Shown piece by piece: positions 36,299 through 44,714 of a stretch of 64,000 nt of DNA (within the stretch, counting starts at the first letter, position 1; each line of letters starts with the position of its first letter). The notes beneath the pieces are model-generated. The model made no database searches. It was not told where the DNA came from and saw only the letters and a list, made by a program, of their open reading frames with translations. The stretch is taken from assembly GCF_002946355.1 (NCBI RefSeq), contig NZ_PKOZ01000006.1, positions 159,828 through 223,827 of the forward strand, read 5' to 3'. The DNA is from Pradoshia eiseniae (GTDB lineage Bacteria; Bacillota; Bacilli; Bacillales; Pradoshiaceae). Both the position numbers and the translations under genes were made by a program.

Positions 36299-37660
36299 TC
36301 ATACCAGTACATCTGTAAAAAATGCCTCATACAGCGCTTGAACGGCAAGCTTTTCCTGAGCTTCCTTTACTCCAAACATCATCGATACTTCGGAGGATCC
36401 TTGATTGATCATCTCGATATTGATGCCTTTGTCAGCCAAAGCTCTTGATGCACGTGCCATCGTTCCAACATTGGAGCGCATTCCTTCCCCAACAATCATA
36501 ATTAAGGATAAATTATGCTCGACCTTCACCTCATCAGCATCCAATTCATTCTTAATGCGATCGATAATAATCTGTTCTCTTTCATGATCCAGTTGATTTT
36601 GACGCAGGATGACGGTTAAATCATCAATTCCGGATGGAACATGCTCATACGAGAGATGAAGCTCCTCCAAAATATGAAGCAGCTTGCGGCCAAAGCCGAT
36701 TTCTCTGTTCATTAAATATTTGCTTACATAAATGCTGCAGAAATCATTATCACTTGCGATTCCGACAACCGGTCCATTCGTTTCTGCCCTCCTGCTCACA
36801 ATCATGGTGCCAGGAGAATCAGGATTATTCGTGTTCTTAATATTCACCGGAATCTCAGCACGGAAGGCGGGAATAAGCGCCTCATCATGCAGAACACTAA
36901 ATCCAGCATAGGAAAGCTCCCGCATTTCCCGATACGTAAGCACTGCAATTTCTTTCGGGTTTTCAACAATCGACGGGTTGACTGAAAATACAGCATCGAC
37001 ATCTGTATAATTCTCATACAACTCCGCCTTGACGGCATTTGCCAGAATCGAGCCCGTTATATCCGAACCGCTGCGCGGGAACGTCATGACACGCCCGTCT
37101 GTCGTATAACCAAAGAATCCCGGGAAAATCAGAATCCCTTTTTTCTCTTTCAAATGTGACAGCCTTTCATACGATTCAGGGAGCACTTGGGCATTACCTG
37201 GCTCACTGCTCACAATTAGTCCAGCCTCACGCGGATTAATATAGGCGGCTTCTATTCCTCTATGCTGGAAATAGGCTGCCACTAATTTAGCATTATTGTC
37301 TTCCCCGCTCGCCTTGATAGCATCCATGAACTGCTCCGGATTGCTGCGGTCCCCCTTCAATAATTCTATCAGGTCCGCTGTAATGCGTTCAATTACCTCA
37401 TCGCTCATACCAAGACTATCCGTAATGGACCGATAGCGGTTAATGACCGCCTGAAACAAATCATCATCCTCGCTCCCCTTCAGCCAGGCCTGTGCAGTCG
37501 CAATCAATAAATCAGTTACTTTTATATCTTTTGAAAACCGCTTCCCTGGTGCAGAAACGACTATTAATCTCCTATCCTGATCAGATACGACAATATCAAA
37601 CACTTTTTCCAGTTGTTCTCCCGAAGCAAGAGAAGTACCCCCAAATTTCACTACTTTCAT
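36299..37660 (-). CDS. thrD: aspartate kinase III
   Basis: 453 residues. KFGGTSLA at the N-terminus, a kinase core with FPRSGSDITGS and YTDVDAVFSVNP, then two ACT domains (GIASDNDFCSIYV; LIMIVGEGM...GINIEMINQGSSE). It phosphorylates aspartate at the head of the Lys/Thr/Met pathway. Length and lack of an internal start match the monofunctional B. subtilis ThrD (YclM), the threonine-plus-lysine-inhibited isoenzyme. No riboswitch precedes it. It is divergent from the sirtuin gene across 150 bases. Confidence 0.93.
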   Translation of the reverse strand: MKVVKFGGTSLASGEQLEKVFDIVVSDQDRRLIVVSAPGKRFSKDIKVTDLLIATAQAWLKGSEDDDLFQAVINRYRSITDSLGMSDEVIERITADLIELLKGDRSNPEQFMDAIKASGEDNNAKLVAAYFQHRGIEAAYINPREAGLIVSSEPGNAQVLPESYERLSHLKEKKGILIFPGFFGYTTDGRVMTFPRSGSDITGSILANAVKAELYENYTDVDAVFSVNPSIVENPKEIAVLTYREMRELSYAGFSVLHDEALIPAFRAEIPVNIKNTNNPDSPGTMIVSRRAETNGPVVGIASDNDFCSIYVSKYLMNREIGFGRKLLHILEELHLSYEHVPSGIDDLTVILRQNQLDHEREQIIIDRIKNELDADEVKVEHNLSLIMIVGEGMRSNVGTMARASRALADKGINIEMINQGSSEVSMMFGVKEAQEKLAVQALYEAFFTDVLV

Positions 37661-37810
37661 TCTGCATATCCCCTACGTATAAATTTTCTGATAATTTTAT
37701 ACTCTATTATCACTTCTCCTCACTAAAGTTTCAAGCAAAAACTGTAAAAACTCTTTTCAGGCAAAATGATATAATGAATTTCATACAAAGCAACCGAGGA
37801 GGACAGCGTG

Positions 37811-38542
37811 ATGGAAATAGCGAAGTGGATAAAAGAATCAGCCTATACCGTCATTTTCACTGGAGCAGGAATGAGCACTGAAAGTGGTTTGCCTGATTTC
37901 CGCTCAAATGAAAAAGGACTGTGGAAGAAAAAAGACCCGAGCCGAATTGCAAGCACCGAGACTCTCAATCAAAATGTAAAGGAGTTCTTCGACTTCTACC
38001 GGGAGCGTGTCGTAGGAGTGAAAGAACATGGACCTCATAAAGGTCATCGAATTCTAGCCAAATGGGAAGAAGAAGGGCTTGCCAAAAGCATCATCACCCA
38101 AAATGTGGATGGATTTCATCAGGAGGCTGGAAGCCTTCGAGTGGCGGAGCTCCATGGAACACTGCAGAAAGTCCATTGCCAATCATGCGGGACTGAATAT
38201 GGAAGCGAGATGTATTTAGAAAAGAATTATGCATGCAAAGCATGCGGCGGCAAGCTGCGCCCATCTGTCATCCTATTCGGGGAGATGCTGCCTGAGGAGC
38301 CATTCTTGATGGCCGAAGAAGAAAGCATCCGCGCTGACTTGTTTATTGTGATTGGCTCCTCCTTATCTGTCACACCCGCCAACCAGTTTCCGCTAATTGC
38401 CAAGCAGCACGGTGCAAAGCTTGTTATTGTCAATATGGAACCAACCGGATTCGACCTATACGCTGACCTCGTGATCAATAGGAAGAAAGCAGGCGAATTC
38501 CTCGAGGAAGTGGACCGTGAATTGCGTTTGGAAAATATATGA
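37811..38542 (+). CDS. srtN: NAD-dependent protein deacylase (Sir2 family)
   Basis: 243 residues. NAD site TGAGMSTESGLPDFR, catalytic TQNVDGFHQEAG...ELHG, a four-Cys zinc site (CQSCG, CKACG) and IGSSLSVTPAN. It removes acetyl or other acyl groups from lysines using NAD. ATG 37811 is eight to nine bases after GAGGAGG; the GTG just before it is an alternative. The 74-bp repeat array begins a few bases after its stop. The symbol is by similarity to B. subtilis SrtN. Confidence 0.92.
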   Translation: MEIAKWIKESAYTVIFTGAGMSTESGLPDFRSNEKGLWKKKDPSRIASTETLNQNVKEFFDFYRERVVGVKEHGPHKGHRILAKWEEEGLAKSIITQNVDGFHQEAGSLRVAELHGTLQKVHCQSCGTEYGSEMYLEKNYACKACGGKLRPSVILFGEMLPEEPFLMAEEESIRADLFIVIGSSLSVTPANQFPLIAKQHGAKLVIVNMEPTGFDLYADLVINRKKAGEFLEEVDRELRLENI

Positions 38543-38544
38543 CG

Positions 38545-38890
38545 ATTCCCACCCTTGGTCCACCCTTTCCCCATCCTTCATGCCCATTGCCTGGGGCAAA
38601 GGTGGGGTTTGCCTGGCTTCTCCCACCTTTCGCCCACCTTTCGACCACACTTGACCCACCCTTCATACCCTTTGCCTGGGGCAAGGGTGGGTGATGCCTG
38701 ACTTCTCCCACCTTTCGACCACACTTGACCCACCCTTCATACCCTTTGCCTGGGGCAAGGGTGGGTGATGCCTGGCTTCTCCCACCTTTCGCCCACACTT
38801 GACCCACCCTTCATACCCTTTGCCTGGGGCAAGGGTGGGGTTTGCCTGGCTTCTCCCACCTTTCGCCCACACTTGACCCACCCTTCATAC
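38545..38890. repeat. 74-bp tandem repeat array, about four and a half units
   Basis: The word CTTCAT recurs at 38661, 38735, 38809 and 38883, exactly 74 bases apart. A more divergent first unit begins near 38576, offset 85 because of an 11-base insertion (TCGCCCACCTT duplicated). Each unit contains ACCCACCCTT...TTGCCTGGGGCAA...AAGGGTGGGT, a strong self-complementary hairpin, followed by a spacer with CTTCTCCCACCTTTCG. The period is not a multiple of three and frames drift, so it is not coding. It fills the convergent gap between srtN and the FAD-protein gene. Confidence 0.92.
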
Positions 38891-38936
38891 TAAATTGTAG
38901 TTCGACCCAGTTGCATATCCCTTTTCCCAATGAAAT

Positions 38937-38961
38937 AAAAAAGGACTGCCCAAGGCAATCC
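38937..38961 (-). terminator. terminator of the five-gene minus-strand cluster
   Basis: GGATTGCC/GGCAGTCC with one G-T pair (38943-38950 with 38954-38961), three-base loop. On the minus strand it is followed by TTTTTTATTTC. Confidence 0.9.
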
Positions 38962-38979
38962 TCTCTCCATTTCATATAT

Positions 38980-39543
38980 TCAGCCTTTCAACAAATCATG
39001 GTCCACATAGCGTTCGCCATTTAGCTCACTGATGACATTGATGGCAACCTTCGCTCCGTGGCCAGCGGTAATGATACCGTGCATGCTTTCACCGGCAACC
39101 GTACCTGCAGCCCATACATGGGGTAAATTTGTTTTCCCGTCTGCATCCACATCAATGATTGTCTTTACACGAGGCTCTGTGCCAGGCTTTTTCTGAATGC
39201 CAGATTCATCTGCGACAGCAGTGAGCATGCCGCTTGCAATGATGACTTCTTTTGCGGTGTATTGATTGTCTTCAGTGATGACTGTCACGCCTTCATCTCC
39301 AGATTCTATTCTCACGACTGTCTCATTAAAGAAGCCTGCCCCGAACTTTTCAGCCTGCTTCTTGCCGATGGCAATCAAGTCCGGTCCGCCAATCTCTTCG
39401 ATTCCATAAAAGTTTTCGAACCAAGCTCGTTTTGTTACCCCTTTGTCATTATCGAGTACAATCGTTTTCTTGCCTGCTTTAGCTGCTAATATGGCTGCAC
39501 TTGCTCCAGCGGGACCTCCGCCAATTACAATAATATCATGCAT
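38980..39543 (-). CDS. short FAD-dependent oxidoreductase, TrxB-like but without cysteines
   Basis: 187 residues. FAD site IIVIGGGPAGASAAILAAKAG; thioredoxin-reductase-like EIGGPDLIAIGKKQAEKFGA and a C-terminal VWAAGTVAGESMHGIITAGHGA, the second FAD motif. The NADPH domain and the CxxC redox pair of thioredoxin reductase are both absent, and the protein contains no Cys at all. ATG 39543 follows AAGGAGGAAG; a start 16 codons earlier lies in front of that site. Electron donor and acceptor are unknown. Confidence 0.8.
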   Translation of the reverse strand: MHDIIVIGGGPAGASAAILAAKAGKKTIVLDNDKGVTKRAWFENFYGIEEIGGPDLIAIGKKQAEKFGAGFFNETVVRIESGDEGVTVITEDNQYTAKEVIIASGMLTAVADESGIQKKPGTEPRVKTIIDVDADGKTNLPHVWAAGTVAGESMHGIITAGHGAKVAINVISELNGERYVDHDLLKG

Positions 39544-39608
39544 CTGATCTTCCTCCTTTTTGGTATACTTCTCCCAAAATAAGTATATCAAAAATCACAA
39601 AAATTCAA

Positions 39609-40469
39609 TCAATTAAACTTGTATTCCATCCAAACCTGGCCGACGGTCTCCTTAAAGCCCATTTCCTTCAAGGCCAGATCCCATCCATCCTCTTTTAATG
39701 GCAGGTTAATTACATACGAGCTGACTGGGCTCGCTCCAAACACCGCTTGAAGAAGGGCTTCCACCATTTCTGGTTTAGGGCTTGAGCATAATTCAGCCTG
39801 GTATAAATAAATAGCTTGCAAGTCCCCATTTTCCTGCCATCCTTTCTGATAAATGGCATAGGCACATTCCTTTCCCTCCTCATCAATCAAAACGATGGCC
39901 TCTCCGTTTTGAATGCTTCTCCGCTGTGTTTGCCACGGTCTATTTTCATGAAAGAACGAAAGTCTGCCCAATTCTGCAGGAGGACGTAATTCAGTACGGT
40001 ATGCTGCTGAGCGGGCAGGCAATCCAATTGACTTGCTGCAACTATAATTCATAAGACGGCCAATTGTTTTATACCCCATTTTTTCATACAGGCCGATTGC
40101 CGGATGGTTTTCCGCAATGGCCTCTAATGTCGCGCTTTCCACCCCCTCCTCTTCATAGATCCGGATACATTCAGCAATTGCCAAGCGTCCAAGCCCTTTA
40201 TTCCGGTATGCGGGGGCAATACCAGTCCCTCCGTTCCAGGCCAGCTTCTTTCCATCTATTTCACGCATACCGTTCAAAACGATTCCAACCGGAGTATCCC
40301 CATCATACAGAAGAATAGAATGCTCAGCGGACAATTCCTCGTGCACCAATCGTTTCAGAAATTGTTCCAACGAGAAGTTCATTTTGACAAAATAGCCCTC
40401 AAATCCTTCATTCCAAGCGAGAATGACATCCTGAAGCGTACAATCACATAATCGTCTGATCGTAATCAC
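39609..40469 (-). CDS. GNAT-family N-acetyltransferase with C-terminal extension
   Basis: 286 residues. The N-terminal half is a GNAT domain with acetyl-CoA loop RNKGLGRLAIAE and the following ATLEAIAENHPAIGLYEKMGY. The C-terminal 130 residues look like a second, degenerate GNAT half (GEAIVLIDEEGKECAYAIY). GTG 40469 is chosen because AAAGGGAG lies eight bases upstream; the GTG at 40478 overlaps that site. It is in the minus-strand cluster between the VOC and FAD genes. Substrate unknown. Confidence 0.8.
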   Translation of the reverse strand: MITIRRLCDCTLQDVILAWNEGFEGYFVKMNFSLEQFLKRLVHEELSAEHSILLYDGDTPVGIVLNGMREIDGKKLAWNGGTGIAPAYRNKGLGRLAIAECIRIYEEEGVESATLEAIAENHPAIGLYEKMGYKTIGRLMNYSCSKSIGLPARSAAYRTELRPPAELGRLSFFHENRPWQTQRRSIQNGEAIVLIDEEGKECAYAIYQKGWQENGDLQAIYLYQAELCSSPKPEMVEALLQAVFGASPVSSYVINLPLKEDGWDLALKEMGFKETVGQVWMEYKFN

Positions 40470-40524
40470 CAACTTCACTCCCTTTAACTTGATTCATCCA
40501 TTCTTTTATTCGATTCGCTGTTCA

Positions 40525-40842
40525 TTAATTCCTCTTTAGGAGCTCGATTAGTTGACCTTCACCATTGTTAAAGAAGCAAGACTCCCAGCCATTTTCATAT
40601 GAATGATACTCTTTATCGGCTGGCAAATTAGCCGGAAATTCCTTCACTTCAAAGCAAATATGCATATTAGGGGCTTCTTTAGATTCCACAAGCTCCAGCC
40701 GCAGACCACCGTTAGTCAGAAAGTAAATCTTCTCTCCGCCCAATAGTAGAACTTGTTCTAGCTCAAATTGAAGATAGCCACAATAAAAGCTGAGTGAATC
40801 ATCAATGGAGAATACTTCAAGCCCTAGATGATGAAACCTCAT
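40525..40842 (-). CDS. VOC (glyoxalase/bleomycin-resistance fold) family protein
   Basis: 105 residues. MRFHHLGLEV start, a central LRLELVES strand with a Glu, and GEGQLIELLKR at the end: one VOC module with the usual His/Glu metal positions. It lies 10 bases after the QueA-like gene, so the two are probably cotranscribed. Catalytic role unknown; such single modules act as dimers. Confidence 0.78.
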   Translation of the reverse strand: MRFHHLGLEVFSIDDSLSFYCGYLQFELEQVLLLGGEKIYFLTNGGLRLELVESKEAPNMHICFEVKEFPANLPADKEYHSYENGWESCFFNNGEGQLIELLKRN

Positions 40843-40852
40843 CTGAACCCTC

Positions 40853-41854
40853 CTATATAATCAAATTCATATCTCCAAACTCATGCCATAAATACCTTTC
40901 TTTAATCGCCATTTCATAGGCGGCAACTAATTTTTGCGAATCAATCAAGGAGCAAAGCAAATCAAGATGACTTGCCTCTGCTTCATGAAAACCAGTCAAG
41001 AGACCATCAATGACTTGAAGCTGGTCATGCTCCCCAATTGAAAGAGTGGTGATTCCTTCCGCCTTGCCGGTAAGAATGGCTGATTCTGCCGCTCTGACAA
41101 CGGTTGTTCCGACAGCAATGATTCTTCCTCCCACTTTTTTTGCTGCATGGATTGATTTGAGGGTTTCCTCCGGCACATGATAATATTCTGGATTGACTGC
41201 AGGCTTCACTGGGTATTCATCATCGCAAAAATCGCTTAAGCCAGTGTGAAGCTGTAAAAAACCTAGCTTAATCCCCTTTTTCTGCAGCTCAAAAAGCAGC
41301 TCCCAGCTGAATGCCCTGCCTGCTGAGGGCATTTCTGCCGAGCCGGGAACAGAGGCATAAACCGTTTGATAGCTTTCGAGCTTCCATGGTGTATCAATAT
41401 ATTCATAACGGATGGGCTCACCATGGCGGTAAAGTGTATCAAAAAACAGCTCATTTTCTTGATTGAACGATACGGTCCACAAAGGAGTCCCATCAACTCG
41501 GTTCTTTATCTTAGCCATCAATTGATTGGGGAAATGAAGGTCCGCTCCCGCTTCTACCTCGTCACCGATTATCAGCACATCCCAATATCCGCTAGTCCAT
41601 GATCTTGCCAGCCGCACTTCTTTTCCACAATGTGTCCATAAGACAGCCGGAATGGTTCGACTGTTATTCAAAAGAAGTAGATCGCCTTTTCGCAAATAAT
41701 GGCCTAAATGATAAAAGACATCATGAACGATTTTCCCTGTTTCCTTTTCAATCACCATCAGCTTCACACCGTCCCTCCTCACTCCCCTCTCCTCTGGGGG
41801 AATGCAGGCATTCAATTCAACGGGAATGCTGAACGATTTACGGATAGCCCCCAT
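40853..41854 (-). CDS. diverged QueA-like S-adenosylmethionine:tRNA ribosyltransferase-isomerase paralogue
   Basis: 333 residues aligning end to end with QueA (RKGDLLLLNNSRTIPA; ESYQTVYASVPGSAEMPSAGRAF; GGRIIAVGTTVVRAAES; HEFGDMNLII). Several QueA signature blocks differ: GSAAAPTAGLHF is GSAEMPSAGRAF here, HVGLGTF is HTGLSDF, and NFHLPKSSL is GFHEAEASH. The SAM-ribosyl chemistry may persist with a different acceptor. ATG 41854 overlaps the last base of the SDR stop (TGATG), and GGAGGGGG lies seven bases upstream. No tgt, queC-F or yajC gene is near, unlike a housekeeping queA locus. Confidence 0.8.
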   Translation of the reverse strand: MGAIRKSFSIPVELNACIPPEERGVRRDGVKLMVIEKETGKIVHDVFYHLGHYLRKGDLLLLNNSRTIPAVLWTHCGKEVRLARSWTSGYWDVLIIGDEVEAGADLHFPNQLMAKIKNRVDGTPLWTVSFNQENELFFDTLYRHGEPIRYEYIDTPWKLESYQTVYASVPGSAEMPSAGRAFSWELLFELQKKGIKLGFLQLHTGLSDFCDDEYPVKPAVNPEYYHVPEETLKSIHAAKKVGGRIIAVGTTVVRAAESAILTGKAEGITTLSIGEHDQLQVIDGLLTGFHEAEASHLDLLCSLIDSQKLVAAYEMAIKERYLWHEFGDMNLII

Positions 41855-42573
41855 CAATATTCCCCCTCCAAATGGAATTCCTGCGCTTCAAATCGCTTGC
41901 CGTTTACACCGAGTGAAGCATCCGAGGCAAGATAGAGAAATACATCAAGATGCTCATCCGGCTTCGGCAGACTATAATCACGCTCCGGCACAGCCAGCTG
42001 ATGCATCTCAGTGTCCATGCTGCCGGGGTCGACCATATTCATCCGGATTGCAGTCTCAGTTAATTCGTCTGCCCATGTTTCAGTCAGCCCTTCAACGCCG
42101 AATTTCGAGATGCCATAGGCTCCCCATCCAGCATAACCAATTGCGCCGGCCTCAGAGGTGATATTGATAACAGACCCGCTCCCATTGACAAGCATCCCAG
42201 GCAGCACCCGTTTCGTAACCATGAAAGGACTTGCGATATTTGCCTTAAGCACTTCAAGGAAATCACAAGTAGGATAATCAAGCAATAAAGGCATCGGGCT
42301 TGGTCCGAGAATGGCCGCATTATTAATGAGGACATCGATGCGGCCGAATTTTTGCTCCGCCAAGGAAATGAAGCGTTCTACATCCCGTTCTATCGATACA
42401 TCTGCAGCTACCGCAAGAAGCTTACCCGCCAATCGTTTCGTTTCACTTCGCAAACTCTCTAGCCCATCTTCTCCCCTTGCGCATACGGCAACATTATCTC
42501 CTCTGCGCAAAAATGCATGAGTTAAGGCTCTTCCAAGCCCTTTTGATCCGCCTGTAATCATAATCGTCTTCAT
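41854..42573 (-). CDS. short-chain dehydrogenase/reductase
   Basis: 239 residues. Classical SDR: cofactor motif TGGSKGLGRA, NNAAI, a catalytic Ser in INITSEAGAIG, and YGISK (Tyr-x-x-x-Lys). Arg at CARGEDG suggests NADPH preference. It oxidises or reduces an unidentified alcohol or ketone. ATG 42573 follows AAAGGGAGAGAT; the ATG 21 codons upstream has no site. Its stop overlaps the QueA-like start by one base, implying translational coupling. Confidence 0.85.
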   Translation of the reverse strand: MKTIMITGGSKGLGRALTHAFLRRGDNVAVCARGEDGLESLRSETKRLAGKLLAVAADVSIERDVERFISLAEQKFGRIDVLINNAAILGPSPMPLLLDYPTCDFLEVLKANIASPFMVTKRVLPGMLVNGSGSVINITSEAGAIGYAGWGAYGISKFGVEGLTETWADELTETAIRMNMVDPGSMDTEMHQLAVPERDYSLPKPDEHLDVFLYLASDASLGVNGKRFEAQEFHLEGEY

Positions 42574-42719
42574 GTATATCTCTCCCTTTCCATTAATCTT
42601 ACTTATATGGTACGGAAGAACACTATTTAAGAGCATCCGTGATTAGGAGGAAATGTTCTACAACTTTAGTTGTATCCAAATGTATAATAATAACAAACCA
42701 TCTGTTGGGAGGCTGGGAA

Positions 42720-43838
42720 ATGAAGCGGGATAGTTATCTATCAGAATTGGAGATTTTAAAGAGCATCGCCGAAACGCTAAATGAGAGTACAGAACTAAAA
42801 TCTATGCTCGAAGATTGCTTGCGGAAGCTTCTGCAGCTGACTTCGCTTGAAGCGGGTTGGATTTTTCTCATTAACGGAGAAGGGGAATATGAGCTTGCCG
42901 CCGCCGAGTCTCTGCCGCCAGCACTTTCGAATCCAAAGCATCAGGCGCTAACACAGGGGGATTGCTGGTGTGTCAGCCGCTTTCGAAACGGGACCTTGAC
43001 GAAGGCATCGAATATTATGGAATGCAAGCGCTTGGAAAATGCACGCCTAGGAAACTGGGGTGATACATATGGACTTGTCTACCACGCAACTGTTCCGCTG
43101 AAAGCCGGCGAGGAGCCATTCGGATTACTGAATGTTGCTGTAGCCAACAAAGAGACATTTGAGGCTCATGAGCTCTCTCTCTTGGAATCCATCGCCTATC
43201 AAATCGGAACAGCCTTGAAACGAATTCACCTAACCATGAAGGAACAGGATATCAAAATTGCCGAAGAGCGAAATCGTCTTGCTCGGGACCTGCATGATTC
43301 TGTCAATCAACTGCTCTATTCCATTAACGTCACCTCAAGTGCCGGTATTCGCTTAGCGAAAGAGATGCCCATCAAGGAAGTCTTGTCAGATATTCAAAGA
43401 ATGTCCCAGCATGCGCAGGCTGAAATGAAAGCTCTTATCTGGCAGCTTCGTCCGGCAGGACTTGCAGAAGGATTGGCCTGCTCTTTGAAGAAATACGGGG
43501 AAATGCTCGGTCTAGAGGTGAATTTATCTGTTGAAGGAATCTCCATGCTTACCTCTCTCCAGGAGGAGACCCTTTGGCGGATTGCCCAGGAAGCCTTCCA
43601 TAATACGTTAAAGCATTCAGGAGAACACAAGGTTAATATTGTTTTACATTATAAAAAAGATACGGTGGTTATGATCGTATCAGATGATGGCATTGGTTTT
43701 CAGTATGCCGAAGAAACCTGTTTGCCAAGCATCGGCCTGAAAAGTATGGGAGAGAGAATCAAAAGTATGAATGGGAGAATGGCCCTGCACAGCAAGCGCG
43801 GAAAAGGTACCTCCCTAAAGGTTGAACTGCCAATTTAA
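42720..43838 (+). CDS. yhcY: sensor histidine kinase, YhcY type (GAF, HisKA_3)
   Basis: 372 residues without membrane segments. An N-terminal GAF domain (about 20-170) contains two Cys in GDCWCVSRF. It is followed by the HisKA_3 phosphoacceptor ERNRLARDLHDSVNQ and a HATPase with SDDGIGF and SIGLKSMGERI. NarL-type cytosolic kinase of the B. subtilis YhcY layout. ATG 42720 follows GGGAGG. The response regulator follows after 18 bases. Signal unknown; the GAF cysteines hint at a redox or metal signal, which is inference. Confidence 0.88.
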   Translation: MKRDSYLSELEILKSIAETLNESTELKSMLEDCLRKLLQLTSLEAGWIFLINGEGEYELAAAESLPPALSNPKHQALTQGDCWCVSRFRNGTLTKASNIMECKRLENARLGNWGDTYGLVYHATVPLKAGEEPFGLLNVAVANKETFEAHELSLLESIAYQIGTALKRIHLTMKEQDIKIAEERNRLARDLHDSVNQLLYSINVTSSAGIRLAKEMPIKEVLSDIQRMSQHAQAEMKALIWQLRPAGLAEGLACSLKKYGEMLGLEVNLSVEGISMLTSLQEETLWRIAQEAFHNTLKHSGEHKVNIVLHYKKDTVVMIVSDDGIGFQYAEETCLPSIGLKSMGERIKSMNGRMALHSKRGKGTSLKVELPI

Positions 43839-43856
43839 CAGAGGAGGAAATATACT

Positions 43857-44507
43857 ATGACGATCAAAATTGTAATTGCCGATGACCATCCAGTCGTCAG
43901 AAAAGGACTCTCCTTGCTGCTATCGAGCCAGGATGAATTTGAGGTAATTGGTGAAGCATCCAATGGAGAAGAAGCTATCGCCAAGGCTCTTGAGCTTTCA
44001 CCCGAAATTATGCTTATGGATTTGGTGATGCCTAAGATTGATGGCATCTCTGCTACGAAGGAAATCCTCCGTCTGAAGCCGGAAATCAAGATTCTCATCC
44101 TGACGAGCTTCTCGGATGCAAATCATGCCATTCCAGCTCTAGAAGCTGGTGCGCTGGGCTATTTATTGAAGGAAAATGACCCAGAAGAGGTTATCCAGGC
44201 AATATCTAAATTAGTGAATGGGGAGAAACAGATTCATCCAAAGGTCACGGAAGGGTTATTGTCAGCCCTGCAAACACAGCGAAAGCCTGAACAAAATTTA
44301 CTCAACTCGCTCACCAGCAGGGAAAAAGAAGTGCTGAAAGAAATTACGAATGGCAAAAGCAATAAAGAAATAGCCTCCACACTCTTTATCAGTGAGAAAA
44401 CTGTCAAAACGCATGTATCCAATATATTATCAAAGCTTTCCTTACAAGACCGAACACAAGCGGCACTGTTTGCGATTCGCCATTTGCCGGCTCAAATAGA
44501 TAAATAA
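43857..44507 (+). CDS. yhcZ: NarL/LuxR-family response regulator, YhcZ type
   Basis: 216 residues. Receiver with IADDHP, phosphoacceptor Asp55 in MLMDLVMP, and Lys in YLLKEND. C-terminal LuxR helix-turn-helix: LTSREKEVLKEITNGKSNKEIASTL and SEKTVKTHVSNILSKL. It is the partner of the kinase just upstream. Targets unknown. Confidence 0.9.
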   Translation: MTIKIVIADDHPVVRKGLSLLLSSQDEFEVIGEASNGEEAIAKALELSPEIMLMDLVMPKIDGISATKEILRLKPEIKILILTSFSDANHAIPALEAGALGYLLKENDPEEVIQAISKLVNGEKQIHPKVTEGLLSALQTQRKPEQNLLNSLTSREKEVLKEITNGKSNKEIASTLFISEKTVKTHVSNILSKLSLQDRTQAALFAIRHLPAQIDK

Positions 44508-44714
44508 CCTAATATTTTCTCATCACTCATAATATTTGGCCACTAATCGAGAATTTGACAATTAACTGCTCACCTATGCTCCGCGCACTTCCCTAAACGC
44601 ATTTAGTTGAGAGTCTTTCTGTCTGTTATTCCTAGCTAAATAACTTGATGTATGAATAAAATAGTGAGAAAATACTGGAAATGTGAAGCTGATATTCAAT
44701 ATGGAGGAATGTAC

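Noticed and set aside
38456..38881. Overlapping minus-strand ORFs rich in Gly and Lys (GQVWAKGGRSQ...)
   Set aside because: They are read out of the 74-bp tandem array. The period is not a multiple of three, so each unit appears in a different frame, and there is no plausible start.
38545..38890. CRISPR array
   Set aside because: The whole 74-base unit repeats, with no unique spacers and no cas genes nearby.
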